From CALESS01 sp964405455 (GTDB lineage Bacteria; Chloroflexota; Anaerolineae; Anaerolineales; Anaerolineaceae): a DNA stretch of 64,000 nucleotides. A model generated the notes under the pieces. That model saw only the letters and a program-made list of their open reading frames with translations, was not told where the DNA came from and searched no databases. The DNA lies in the NCBI GenBank assembly GCA_964405455.1, contig CAYOOA010000008.1:1-64000 (forward strand), written 5' to 3'. Below, piece by piece: positions 18,019 to 26,418 of the stretch. Position numbers and translations under genes: made by a program. Positions within the stretch are counted from its first letter, which is position 1; every line of letters begins with the position of its first letter.

Positions 18019-19503
18019 CTATCCGAGCCAACCCCGATGAATATTCCGCAGCACATCCATTGCTACACGCATGGCCCCCAAAGTCACGCCGGCCGTGGAC
18101 TGCCCCGGAAATACTGAATCCCCCACCAGCCAGAGATTCGCTAAACCGGTTTGCGGTCCGCGCGCTGCCAGGATGGAGGTCTGGGCAAAACCACCCACCA
18201 TCCCGAGCGGACGGTTGGTATAGCGTTCAAATGTGATGGGAGTCCCGGGCAGGATTAACTCTGCCGCCCGGCGGATTCCCGGGACGGCAATCTCGGCTGT
18301 GCTTAATACTTTTTCAGTATATTCCTCCTTCCGGGCAGCATAGGCAGCCGGATCGGCTTCCGCCAGACGCCACCATTCATTTACGGCCGTATGGGTGGAT
18401 AGCGTAGCCGCCCTGTACCCGGCAGGTGCCCGGCTGACATCTTCCCGTTGGGAAATTGAAATGAACACCGAATTTCCCTCACCCAATGGCTGGGTAGGAT
18501 CACGCACAACCTGGTGATGACTTGCCACCTCCACCGGGAGGGCCTCCTCACGCAAACCCAGGTAGAGCATAAAAGCTCCCCATCCGGGTTGGCGCGTCCG
18601 AATTTCACGCTGCAAACCTGCCGGAGAGGCTTCTCCCAGGATTTTGGCCAGTCCCCAGGGCGTAAGGTTGGCAACCACAAAATCCGCTTCAAATTCCAGG
18701 CCTTTCACAGTACGTACAGCTGCCACCCTATCCTTCCGAGTTATCACCTGATCCACTTTCTGCCGAAACAGGACCGGATTGCCATGTGCTTTCAACCATT
18801 CTGCCAGGGTTTGGGCAATTCCTCCCATCCCGCCGCGCACGTGACTCACTCCGCGCCGGGGTAGGTCGAGCGCAGCCGCACCATATAATGCCGCTGCATG
18901 CTCGCTGGTTGTCTGCGCTGAAATTATCAACTGGGCATCCACAAACGGTTTTAATTCCGCAGGTGGGTTTCGCGGAAACATACTTGACACCGGGGCCAGC
19001 AGGTAGGGTACGGCCGGCATCACCCAGGGTTGGAGGGAGCGGGTAAGGTCCCACCAATCGATCAATCGATTCGGGGGCCAGGGAAATTTACCGCTTGAGA
19101 TTCGCCAGGAAATCCCCGCCAGGCGTTCCTGGACCGCCCAGAAAGACTCGCTGCCGGGTAGTTGCTCCCGGCGCTCGTCTTTCCAGCGTTCTGCATCTGC
19201 CCATTGGACGATCTTGTGGTCGCCCAGGTGTACCACCCAGGCCGGATCCACCGGTACAACCGGCCAATCCAGGTTCAGCAGTTCACCCAGCCGGGCATGC
19301 GGCCCTCCCGGGGCAAATCCGCCGGCCAGCGTCGCCCCGGCGTCAAACCAATACCCTTTATGAAAAAAAGTCCCGGCGGAGCCGCCGGGATAGGATTGCG
19401 CTTCCAGCACAGTGACGGGACATCCGGCCTGCGTCAGCAAGGCGGCTGCGGTCAGGCCGCCCACCCCGGCGCCAATGACAATCACACGAGGAAGCCTGTC
19501 CAT
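18019..19503 (-). CDS. Phytoene-desaturase-family FAD-dependent oxidoreductase
   Basis: The 494-residue product begins with a dinucleotide-binding motif (VIVIGAGVGGLTAAALL) and the YPGGSAGTF segment typical of carotenoid desaturases/isomerases (CrtI/CrtO/CrtISO group). It ends in LVGDSVFPGQSTAGVTLGAM, the family C-terminal FAD-binding signature. It should desaturate, isomerise or oxidise a polyene or lipid, but no phytoene synthase is in view, so the substrate is open. It abuts the SRPBCC gene (one base between stop and start) and is part of the run controlled by the CarH-like regulator upstream. Carotenoid genes are typical CarH/LitR targets. Confidence 0.85.
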   Translation of the reverse strand: MDRLPRVIVIGAGVGGLTAAALLTQAGCPVTVLEAQSYPGGSAGTFFHKGYWFDAGATLAGGFAPGGPHARLGELLNLDWPVVPVDPAWVVHLGDHKIVQWADAERWKDERREQLPGSESFWAVQERLAGISWRISSGKFPWPPNRLIDWWDLTRSLQPWVMPAVPYLLAPVSSMFPRNPPAELKPFVDAQLIISAQTTSEHAAALYGAAALDLPRRGVSHVRGGMGGIAQTLAEWLKAHGNPVLFRQKVDQVITRKDRVAAVRTVKGLEFEADFVVANLTPWGLAKILGEASPAGLQREIRTRQPGWGAFMLYLGLREEALPVEVASHHQVVRDPTQPLGEGNSVFISISQREDVSRAPAGYRAATLSTHTAVNEWWRLAEADPAAYAARKEEYTEKVLSTAEIAVPGIRRAAELILPGTPITFERYTNRPLGMVGGFAQTSILAARGPQTGLANLWLVGDSVFPGQSTAGVTLGAMRVAMDVLRNIHRGWLG

Positions 19504-19956
19504 CTACGCCGCCTTCGCGCACATCTTTCGGGTGATAAATGCCCGGTAAGCGAACAGGAACCGCAATCCAGCCCGGCTGAATAGGATCCGGGTGAATAAT
19601 CCAGGCAGCCCGGCTTTGTGTTCATATTCAATATGCTCACTTACCCTGGTTGTTTTTTCGTCCAGCGCAGAGAATTGATGTGTATGCTGCCAGAATTGCA
19701 TGGGACCGCTGACCTGCGTGTCGGTGAAACCATGCAGCATATCCACCCGGCTGTGGACTGCCAACCAGTGGATGGGGATCGGCCCCAGCCAGAGGGTGAA
19801 CCGCGCCCTGGACCCCTCCGCCAGTGGTTCAACCAGGTGCATCCTGGCGATCATCGGCGGAGGAGTCAACTTTTTCAATGCGCGGGCGTCGCGGTGAAAT
19901 TCCACCACCCGTGACAGCGGAGCTTGAACGATAAAGGAGTAATCGAAAATTTTCAT
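19504..19956 (-). CDS. SRPBCC family protein
   Basis: The 150-residue product starts with FDYSFIVQAPLSRVVEFHRD, the usual first strand and helix of the START/SRPBCC fold, and shows alternating hydrophobic strands through to a C-terminal helix. Such proteins bind hydrophobic ligands. It overlaps the upstream MFS gene by four bases and adjoins the oxidoreductase gene. SRPBCC genes commonly occur in light-responsive LitR clusters, which supports a shared role here. Confidence 0.75.
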   Translation of the reverse strand: MKIFDYSFIVQAPLSRVVEFHRDARALKKLTPPPMIARMHLVEPLAEGSRARFTLWLGPIPIHWLAVHSRVDMLHGFTDTQVSGPMQFWQHTHQFSALDEKTTRVSEHIEYEHKAGLPGLFTRILFSRAGLRFLFAYRAFITRKMCAKAA

Positions 19957-21161
19957 ACAGATTCAACCGGAGATTGCACAAGCTGGGGTTCCTTACGCAG
20001 GATGAACCGGGCTACATAGGTCGCCAGCCAGGCAAGCAAAACAGACCCAAGCAAGCCGGGGGCAAATGTACCGATTACCCCGATGATGAAGCCGCCCAGG
20101 GAAGGCGCAATCACCCGCGTCAGGCTTTCCAGTGCAGCCGAGAGACCCAGGATACCGCCGATTTCCATTGGACTCACGGCTTTGGTCATCGCACTGTTAA
20201 TAACCGTATTCAGGATACCGCCGGCCAGGGCAATCGGGATCAACACCACCAGGAGGACCGTTAAATTGGGGGCAAATGCCCATCCGATCAATGAAACTGC
20301 CATCAAGATGGTTGCACTAAAAATTAATTGTGTATCCGAAAAGCGTTTGTTCAACCGGCCAATCACCACCCCCTGGGTAATGGCAGCCAATACACCAACA
20401 TAGGCAAGTACATAGCCGGTTTTTTGGGCGTCAAATCCCAGCCGCAATTGGGCGTACAGGGCAAAAATGGATTGAAACATCGAGAAGGCCAGGCCGAAGA
20501 AAAAGCGCGTATGCAGCAGCGGACCCACAAACGGCCGGCGCAGCGTTTTGATCATCGAACTCAGATTGAAAGGCGGGCGTTTGTTTTGCGATAAGGCCAT
20601 TCGCCGTTCGGCTGTAAGGGATTCGGGCAGCCAGAATCCTACCAACAATAAGTTGAGCGCCGATAGTCCTGCCGCGGCCAGGGCAGGCACCCAAAAACCA
20701 AGTGTACCGAGCAGACCGCCAACCGCCGGTCCAATGATGAAACCAAGACCAAACGCCGCCCCGATCAAGCCTAGCGCACGCCCGCGGTCTTTGGCTTCAG
20801 ATACGTCAGAAATATAAGCCTGCGCCACGGAAATGTTCCCACCAGTCAATCCATCGATGGCTCGTGCCAGGAAAAGAACCGGCAGGCTTTTTGCCAGCGC
20901 CAATAAGATAAAGCCAAACAGGCTGCCGGCAATCGAGATCAGCAAAACCGGCCGGCGTCCGTAACGGTCAGAAAGGCGGCCCAGGATGGGCGCGCCGATT
21001 AACTGGGCGGCCGCATAAGATGCGGTCAATAAGCCCACCAGGAACGGCGTGGCTTTATAGGTTTCTGCATAAAAAGGCAGAAGCGGTAAAATCAGGCTAA
21101 AGCCCAATAGATCAATAAACACAATCAAAAAAATCGCAATCAGCATTTTCTTGTTTTTCAT
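19953..21161 (-). CDS. MFS transporter, TetA-like drug/proton antiporter family
   Basis: The 402-residue product has about 12 hydrophobic segments and the MFS loop 2-3 motif GRLSDRYGRRPVLL; the segment GLGFIIGPAVGG in TM5 matches the antiporter motif C. The export substrate is unknown. ATG 21161 is preferred to the upstream start at 21230 because GAGGAAAAA precedes it and the upstream stretch overlaps the regulator gene. It follows the regulator by 16 bp and overlaps the SRPBCC gene by four bases, so all are one transcription unit. Confidence 0.88.
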   Translation of the reverse strand: MKNKKMLIAIFLIVFIDLLGFSLILPLLPFYAETYKATPFLVGLLTASYAAAQLIGAPILGRLSDRYGRRPVLLISIAGSLFGFILLALAKSLPVLFLARAIDGLTGGNISVAQAYISDVSEAKDRGRALGLIGAAFGLGFIIGPAVGGLLGTLGFWVPALAAAGLSALNLLLVGFWLPESLTAERRMALSQNKRPPFNLSSMIKTLRRPFVGPLLHTRFFFGLAFSMFQSIFALYAQLRLGFDAQKTGYVLAYVGVLAAITQGVVIGRLNKRFSDTQLIFSATILMAVSLIGWAFAPNLTVLLVVLIPIALAGGILNTVINSAMTKAVSPMEIGGILGLSAALESLTRVIAPSLGGFIIGVIGTFAPGLLGSVLLAWLATYVARFILRKEPQLVQSPVESV

Positions 21162-21177
21162 TTTTTCCTCATGTCCA

Positions 21178-22122
21178 TTATGGACGCATAAAATTTTCAA
21201 TCTTCTCAACAGTTTGCGTTGGACTGGCATCGATGTAGGTGACCGGGATGGAATCCGGCAGGCGAATTTCCTGCCAGGCCTGCCCCCCCAGGATTACCAT
21301 TGGCCGCGGTTCCGGAAAACGAACCAGGACATCCTGCAAATTTGCCATGGCTGCGGCGCTCTCCCGTCGCGTGGCTGAAAACAGGATCAGGCGCGGATGA
21401 AGGGGGATGAGGGCTGCATCCAGTTGTTCCAGCTTCATGTCCGGACCCAGGTATTTCACATCCCATCCACGCCAGCGCAGCATGGCAACCAGGATTAACA
21501 GGCCAATCTGGTGCATTTCACCCGGGGCACAGGCAGCAATAATGGTGCCCGGCCGGGATGGCGGGGCAGATGAATTGATCATTCCCATCAGGTGTTGCAT
21601 GCAGAACTGGGTTGCATAATGCTCGGTGGCTATCGGGATCAGGCCTTTATGCCATGCATCGCCAATTTCCACCAGGGTCGGCTGGATAAGGTCCGTCAGC
21701 ACCAGGTCAACAGAATACAGGGCGAAAGCCTGGCGGATGATTTCCGAGCTGGCCCTCTCATCAAAATGGGTCAAAGCTTCGTACAAGCGATCCTGGATGG
21801 TTTCAATCGAAGACTGCGTAGAAATTGCAGCAATTGGCTGATTCGACGCCGGATCAGTTCCCGCAGCGCGCAAATCCTGCAAATTTTCGGCTGCCCGGCC
21901 AATGCTGATCCCACTATCCACCCGCATCTTGAGCCAGCGCAGGGTCTGTAAATCATGCTCAGAATACAATCGATAGCCCTGCTCTCCCCGCCGTGGGCTG
22001 GGCAACCCGTACCGTCGCTCCCAGGCTCGCAAGGTTACTGGCAACAAGCCGACCAGGCGCGCCACCGCTTTGATGTTGTACACCGGGAGATCATAATCGC
22101 TTTGTTCAGCTTGTTTATTCAT
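21178..22122 (-). CDS. CarH/LitR-like B12-dependent photoreceptor regulator (paralogue 1)
   Basis: The 314-residue product has a MerR-type winged helix (residues about 14-85, LRAWERRYG), a four-helix cap and a B12-binding Rossmann domain. Its cap carries the Wx9EH signature (W157, E167, H168) and the B12 domain carries GEMHQIG with the cobalt-ligand histidine H204. H158, next to W157, corresponds to the histidine that in Thermus CarH becomes the second cobalt ligand after light. By analogy it represses DNA in the dark with adenosylcobalamin and releases it in light. It heads the transporter/SRPBCC/desaturase run. Confidence 0.88.
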   Translation of the reverse strand: MNKQAEQSDYDLPVYNIKAVARLVGLLPVTLRAWERRYGLPSPRRGEQGYRLYSEHDLQTLRWLKMRVDSGISIGRAAENLQDLRAAGTDPASNQPIAAISTQSSIETIQDRLYEALTHFDERASSEIIRQAFALYSVDLVLTDLIQPTLVEIGDAWHKGLIPIATEHYATQFCMQHLMGMINSSAPPSRPGTIIAACAPGEMHQIGLLILVAMLRWRGWDVKYLGPDMKLEQLDAALIPLHPRLILFSATRRESAAAMANLQDVLVRFPEPRPMVILGGQAWQEIRLPDSIPVTYIDASPTQTVEKIENFMRP

Positions 22123-22212
22123 GAATTCACACCTCTTAATTATTAAAATACAGTTTATTCCTTCACGGTAATATCGTCCATAGTTTGTATAATGTTTTTC
22201 GAATCTCTCAGG

Positions 22213-22241
22213 AAAATAAAACCTCCCCTTCTCGGGGAGGT
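22213..22241 (-). terminator. Terminator after CarH-like paralogue 2
   Basis: A stem of ACCTCCCC (22221-22228) with GGGGAGGT (22234-22241) is followed on the minus strand by a U-rich run (22220-22213). It ends the upstream regulator transcript, implying that paralogue 1 has its own promoter in the remaining 90 bp. Confidence 0.85.
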
Positions 22242-22259
22242 CCGAATGTCATCCATGTA

Positions 22260-23243
22260 TTAATTGAAATTTTCGGTTTTTATCGTTCGAACCAGGCTGC
22301 CGATCTGTGCATCCACCTGCTCAACCCCTTCCGCCAGCGTCTGCCCCAGGTAGATGCCTGCAACCCGGCTGACCAGGGTGGATTTCTGTACGAAAGCCTG
22401 TCCTCCAAAGCCAAACAAGGGTGGATTTTGAATCCTTTTCAATTTCTCCTGGAAGCGGATCAACTCCAGGGCCGAGGATTCCAGCATGGCCGTTAGGATG
22501 ATCAGATCCGGGCGGGAATAGCGGGCATAGTCCACCAGGTCATCCAGCGGCAAGTCCGGCCCCAGGTATTCCACCCGGTATCCCTTTGAACGCAGCACAA
22601 CCGCCAACATCAGGCTGCTAATTTCATGTTGTTCCGTCGGTGCACAGCCGATCAGGATGAAGGCGGCATTTCGCCGCGGCGGGTACTGCTCCAAAATGCT
22701 CATTAATTTTCCACGGATAAAAGCACTGGCGGAATGTTCCGTGGCAATCCGAATCTCTCCCCGATACCAGGCATCCCCGATGTTGACCAGGACCGGCACA
22801 ATCACCTGGAAAAACAGGGTTGTCAGATCGTACATCTGCCGGGCATCCTGAAATAACCTCGCGGCCTCATCCTCCTGGTGGCGTATCAAAGCCTGGAATA
22901 AACAATTGACCATCTGCTCAGTAGGGATGACCTCGACCTTTTGCGCCGGTTGCACCGGGGCAGTTGGGACCATTTCCGGCCAATCCCCCTGGTTGGATTG
23001 TTGGCGCAACTCCACTACAGCCTGGCCGATGGAAACATCACTATCCACCTTTTTTTTGACCCAGCGTAAGATGGCGATGTCCCGTTCGGAGTACAGCCTG
23101 TAATGGTTTTCCTGCCGGTGTGGGCTGAGCAGGTTATAACGGCGCTCCCAGGCTCTCAATGTCACCGGGCGGATCCCCGTTTTGGAACTGACCGTCTTGA
23201 TGGTGTATCTCGGATCATCTGGATAGTCGGTGATTTGCGCCAT
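22260..23243 (-). CDS. CarH/LitR-like B12-dependent regulator (paralogue 2)
   Basis: The 327-residue product repeats the layout of its neighbour: MerR helix-turn-helix (LRAWERRYN), cap with Wx9EH (W159, E169, H170) and B12 domain with the cobalt-ligand histidine H206 in TEQHEIS. It has tyrosine (Y160) where paralogue 1 and Thermus CarH have the light-state histidine, and the glycine of GExHxxG is replaced by T. Light behaviour may therefore differ. ATG 23243 is preferred to an upstream start because of GGAG nine bases before it. TACA-type repeats lie directly upstream. Confidence 0.86.
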   Translation of the reverse strand: MAQITDYPDDPRYTIKTVSSKTGIRPVTLRAWERRYNLLSPHRQENHYRLYSERDIAILRWVKKKVDSDVSIGQAVVELRQQSNQGDWPEMVPTAPVQPAQKVEVIPTEQMVNCLFQALIRHQEDEAARLFQDARQMYDLTTLFFQVIVPVLVNIGDAWYRGEIRIATEHSASAFIRGKLMSILEQYPPRRNAAFILIGCAPTEQHEISSLMLAVVLRSKGYRVEYLGPDLPLDDLVDYARYSRPDLIILTAMLESSALELIRFQEKLKRIQNPPLFGFGGQAFVQKSTLVSRVAGIYLGQTLAEGVEQVDAQIGSLVRTIKTENFN

Positions 23244-23264
23244 TTCTTTTCTCCACTCGCAGAC

Positions 23265-23340
23265 TTTGTACAACATGATTATACAAGATTCATGTTTGTA
23301 CAACCTTAAAACAGGTTAATAGTTCTACAAAATATATACA
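23265..23340. promoter_or_regulatory. Cluster of TACA-type repeats, candidate CarH operator
   Basis: Between the divergent CarH-like paralogue 2 and channel genes there are five related motifs: TTTGTACAAC (23265-23274), TTATACAAG (23279-23287), TTTGTACAAC (23295-23304), TTCTACAAAA (23323-23332) and TATACA (23335-23340). MerR-type CarH proteins bind direct repeats containing TnTACA, so autoregulation is likely. A related ATTATACAAA lies upstream of paralogue 1 on the minus strand near 22184-22193. Confidence 0.6.
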
Positions 23341-23441
23341 TATGGTAACTCCTCTTCATCGAATAAACAATGAAAAACACTTGCCCCTTCTATTGTGCCC
23401 CGTCTATAATAAGGTCATCATCCATCCTGGGAGAAAAATCC

Positions 23442-25346
23442 ATGAAACTCAAAGCCAGCCGCAAGGAGCGGTTTCAGTACTGGTTCGATAATCAATTCTC
23501 ACGCGGTCCAAGAACATTAATCATGTGGTTGGCAGTCACCTCGCTGATCCTGATCAGCCTTGTGGCGGTCTTTGTTTCTGCCTTGAAGATTTCTCCGCCG
23601 GGAGAAGGCCCGCTTTCTTTTGGTGAGGCTTTCTGGCGCAGCTTAATGCGTACCCTCGATGCCGGTACCATGGGTGGAGATGAGGGTTTTTGGTTTCGAA
23701 TCGCCATGTTCGTTGTCACCCTCGGCGGCGTTTTTGTCATCAGCACCCTGATCGGTATCTTAACCGCCGGGGTGGAAGCAAAGCTGGAGAACCTGCGCAA
23801 GGGCCGTAGCCGAGTCCTTGAAAGCAATCATCTCATCCTCCTGGGTTGGACGGAACAAATCTTCACCATCCTGAATGAGTTGATGGAAGCCAATTCCAAC
23901 CTGCCGGGTGCTGTTCTGGTGGTAATGGGCGAAGAGGAAAAGACCACCATGGAGGATGCCATCGCCCAGCGGGTGGTTCAGAAAGGGAAGACGCATATAG
24001 TTTGCCGACAGGGCAACCCGATGGAGTTAACCGATCTGAACATGGTGTCCATTGATTCCTCTCGCGCCATTATCATCCTTTCACCCGGCGGGGAGGATGC
24101 CGATAACCAGGTGATTAAAACGGTCCTGGCTGTCATAAACCACCCGCAGCGCGACCGCAATCACCGTCTGCACATCGTGGCCGAAATCGTAGATCCAGCC
24201 AATATGGATGCAGCCCGCGTGGTTGGCAATGGCGAGGTGGAATGGATCCTGGTCGGAGATTTTATTGCCCGCATCATCGCCCAGACCTGCCGCCAGTCCG
24301 GTCTGTCAGTGATTTATAACGAGCTGCTGGATTTCGGCGGGGATGAGATTTATTTCAAAGCTCAATCAGAATTAACTGGTAAACCATTCCACCAAGCCTT
24401 ACTGGCTTATCCTAAGAATGCAGTAATGGGATTATGCCCGGCCGACAGCGAGCCCAAATTAAATCCCCCCATGGAAACCATCCTGCAACCTGGCGACCAG
24501 CTCATCCTGATGGCTTCAGATGATGACAAAGTCTTTTATCGCCCGGAGCAGGTCACCATCCAGGCGGAAGCCATTGCAGCCCGCCAGGCCCACCCGGGTA
24601 GGGCTGAAAACGCCCTGGTCCTGGGCTGGAATCACCGCGGTCCTGCGGTTGTCCATGAATTGGATCAATATGCCCAGCCCGGATCTACAGTATTAATCGT
24701 AACGGACAACCCGGCCCTGGAACAGGAAATGGCTGAATGTTGCTCCAGCCTGCACAACCAGGCAGTCAGTTTTCAACAAGGCCAGACGACCGATCGGAAA
24801 CTCCTGGAGAGCCTTCAGCTTGAAGGTTTTGATCACATCATTGTCCTATGCTATTCGGATCAACTCGAAATCCAGCAGGCCGATGCCCGAACGTTGATTA
24901 CTTTGCTCCACTTGCGGGATATTGCCGCTCGCTCAAACACACATTTTTCGATAGTCAGCGAGATGCTGGATGTGCGCAACCGTAACCTGGCCGTCGTCAC
25001 CGGCGCGGATGATTTCATCGTCAGCGACCGGCTGGTCAGCCTGATGATGTCCCAGGTGGCCGAGAACCCACACCTGAACGCCGTTTTTCAGGATCTTTTT
25101 GACCCGGAGGGTAGTGAAATCTACCTCAAGCCGGTGTCCGAATTCCTGCAGACCGGCATCCCGGTCAACTTTTATACCGTCATTGAGGCCGCCCGGCGTT
25201 ATAATGCCATTGCCTTGGGTTACCGCCTGCGGTCGGAATCCAATAATGGTGATATGATGTATGGAATACACCTTAATCCATTAAAAACAGACACCGTTGT
25301 ATTTACGCCAGAGGATCGCATCATTGTCCTGGCTGAAGAAGAATAA
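23442..25346 (+). CDS. CASTOR/POLLUX-type ion channel with RCK/TrkA-N domains
   Basis: The 634-residue product has an N-terminal membrane helix, a pore-like region (FWRSLMRTLDAGTMGG) and a second helix, followed by two tandem nucleotide-binding RCK-like regions (LESNHLILLGWTEQI and NALVLGWNHRGPA). This is the layout of the CASTOR/POLLUX/SYM8 cation channel family. It should gate K+ or Ca2+ in response to a cytoplasmic ligand. ATG 23442 is chosen because GGGAG lies upstream and a TATAAT at 23405-23410 would make the earlier ATG at 23370 untranscribed. The next gene starts 19 bp downstream. Confidence 0.87.
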   Translation: MKLKASRKERFQYWFDNQFSRGPRTLIMWLAVTSLILISLVAVFVSALKISPPGEGPLSFGEAFWRSLMRTLDAGTMGGDEGFWFRIAMFVVTLGGVFVISTLIGILTAGVEAKLENLRKGRSRVLESNHLILLGWTEQIFTILNELMEANSNLPGAVLVVMGEEEKTTMEDAIAQRVVQKGKTHIVCRQGNPMELTDLNMVSIDSSRAIIILSPGGEDADNQVIKTVLAVINHPQRDRNHRLHIVAEIVDPANMDAARVVGNGEVEWILVGDFIARIIAQTCRQSGLSVIYNELLDFGGDEIYFKAQSELTGKPFHQALLAYPKNAVMGLCPADSEPKLNPPMETILQPGDQLILMASDDDKVFYRPEQVTIQAEAIAARQAHPGRAENALVLGWNHRGPAVVHELDQYAQPGSTVLIVTDNPALEQEMAECCSSLHNQAVSFQQGQTTDRKLLESLQLEGFDHIIVLCYSDQLEIQQADARTLITLLHLRDIAARSNTHFSIVSEMLDVRNRNLAVVTGADDFIVSDRLVSLMMSQVAENPHLNAVFQDLFDPEGSEIYLKPVSEFLQTGIPVNFYTVIEAARRYNAIALGYRLRSESNNGDMMYGIHLNPLKTDTVVFTPEDRIIVLAEEE

Positions 25347-25365
25347 TTGCAAAAAAGGATGATCC

Positions 25366-26418
25366 ATGGATAAAAGCTTTGTGTATGATACTGCGCAAAA
25401 ACCGAATCGAATCCTGTTTTACATCTGTCTGGCCGGGATGCTGGTTTTGCTGGCTGTGCTGGGCTTGAACTGGCGCTATTTCTACAACTTTGCCTTCGGA
25501 CCCTTCTCGATTGATAATGCCACCCTGTCCAATCTGACCGACCCCACGGGCAGGCTGGAATACTTTGTGAACGTGGTCGCAGATGATGTGGCTGATTCCG
25601 GTTTTCAGCGGGTCACGGATTACAGCAATGGAAAAAAAGTGGTTGAGGCCAACTTCCCGGTCCTGCTGGTGGGACAAAAGGTTCTCCTCGTTGAAACGAC
25701 CGCCACCACAATCTCCAATAAATACACCGGCGCTTTGAAAACGGTTCCGGACCAGGTCAATTCGGATGTCATCCAACCCCTGGTGACACAAGTGCCGGAA
25801 CTTAAACCAATGTTCCTGCCCTACATGCTCCAGGCGTCCAACTTCCGCATGCCGGGCATTATCGGCCTGGCGGCAGGCGTACCGGTCTTTATCCTGTTTT
25901 TAGTCGGCGCCATTGTTGCCTCCATTCGAACGGGCAACCCGCTGCGCAACCCAACCTTGAAGGCATTGAACCGCTTCGGTGAAATGGAAGATGTCATGGA
26001 TGAGGTTGATGCGGAAATGGAAGCCGAGCACCTCACCATCGGCAGCGGACATCTCCTGCAAAATTGGCTGGTCCTGAGTTCCGCAACCCGCCTCCAGGCA
26101 ACCAAATACGCGGATGTTGTCTGGTTCTACAAGCAGGTGATTGCCAACCGTGTCCTCGGCATCCCGGTCAAACAAACCTTTGCGGCCATTTTGCATGACC
26201 GTCACTCCACCAGGCTGGTTTTCACCGGCAAGGAAGCCGAAGTGGATGAATTTCTGGCCGAACTGGGCCGCAGAGCTCCGTGGGCTGTAAAAGGCTTCAC
26301 CGAAGATAAAGAGGAAGCCTGGAAAAACGACCCGGAAGCTTTCATCAGCCGGGTGGATGAACGCCAACCACACACAGAAACCATGCCTCAAACCGAAGAG
26401 ATCAGCAAGCAGGAATGA
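25366..26418 (+). CDS. Membrane protein, DUF6709-like
   Basis: The 350-residue product has one hydrophobic helix near residues 20-40, an extracytoplasmic region of about 120 residues, a second helix near 165-190 and a cytoplasmic domain. The segment after the second helix (NPTLKALNRFGEMEDVMDEVD, then WLVLSSATRLQATKYADVVWFYKQV) resembles the DUF6709 family as I recall it. Function is unknown. It sits between the channel gene and the alcohol dehydrogenase gene, which overlaps its end by four bases, so it is co-translated with the latter. Confidence 0.65.
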   Translation: MDKSFVYDTAQKPNRILFYICLAGMLVLLAVLGLNWRYFYNFAFGPFSIDNATLSNLTDPTGRLEYFVNVVADDVADSGFQRVTDYSNGKKVVEANFPVLLVGQKVLLVETTATTISNKYTGALKTVPDQVNSDVIQPLVTQVPELKPMFLPYMLQASNFRMPGIIGLAAGVPVFILFLVGAIVASIRTGNPLRNPTLKALNRFGEMEDVMDEVDAEMEAEHLTIGSGHLLQNWLVLSSATRLQATKYADVVWFYKQVIANRVLGIPVKQTFAAILHDRHSTRLVFTGKEAEVDEFLAELGRRAPWAVKGFTEDKEEAWKNDPEAFISRVDERQPHTETMPQTEEISKQE

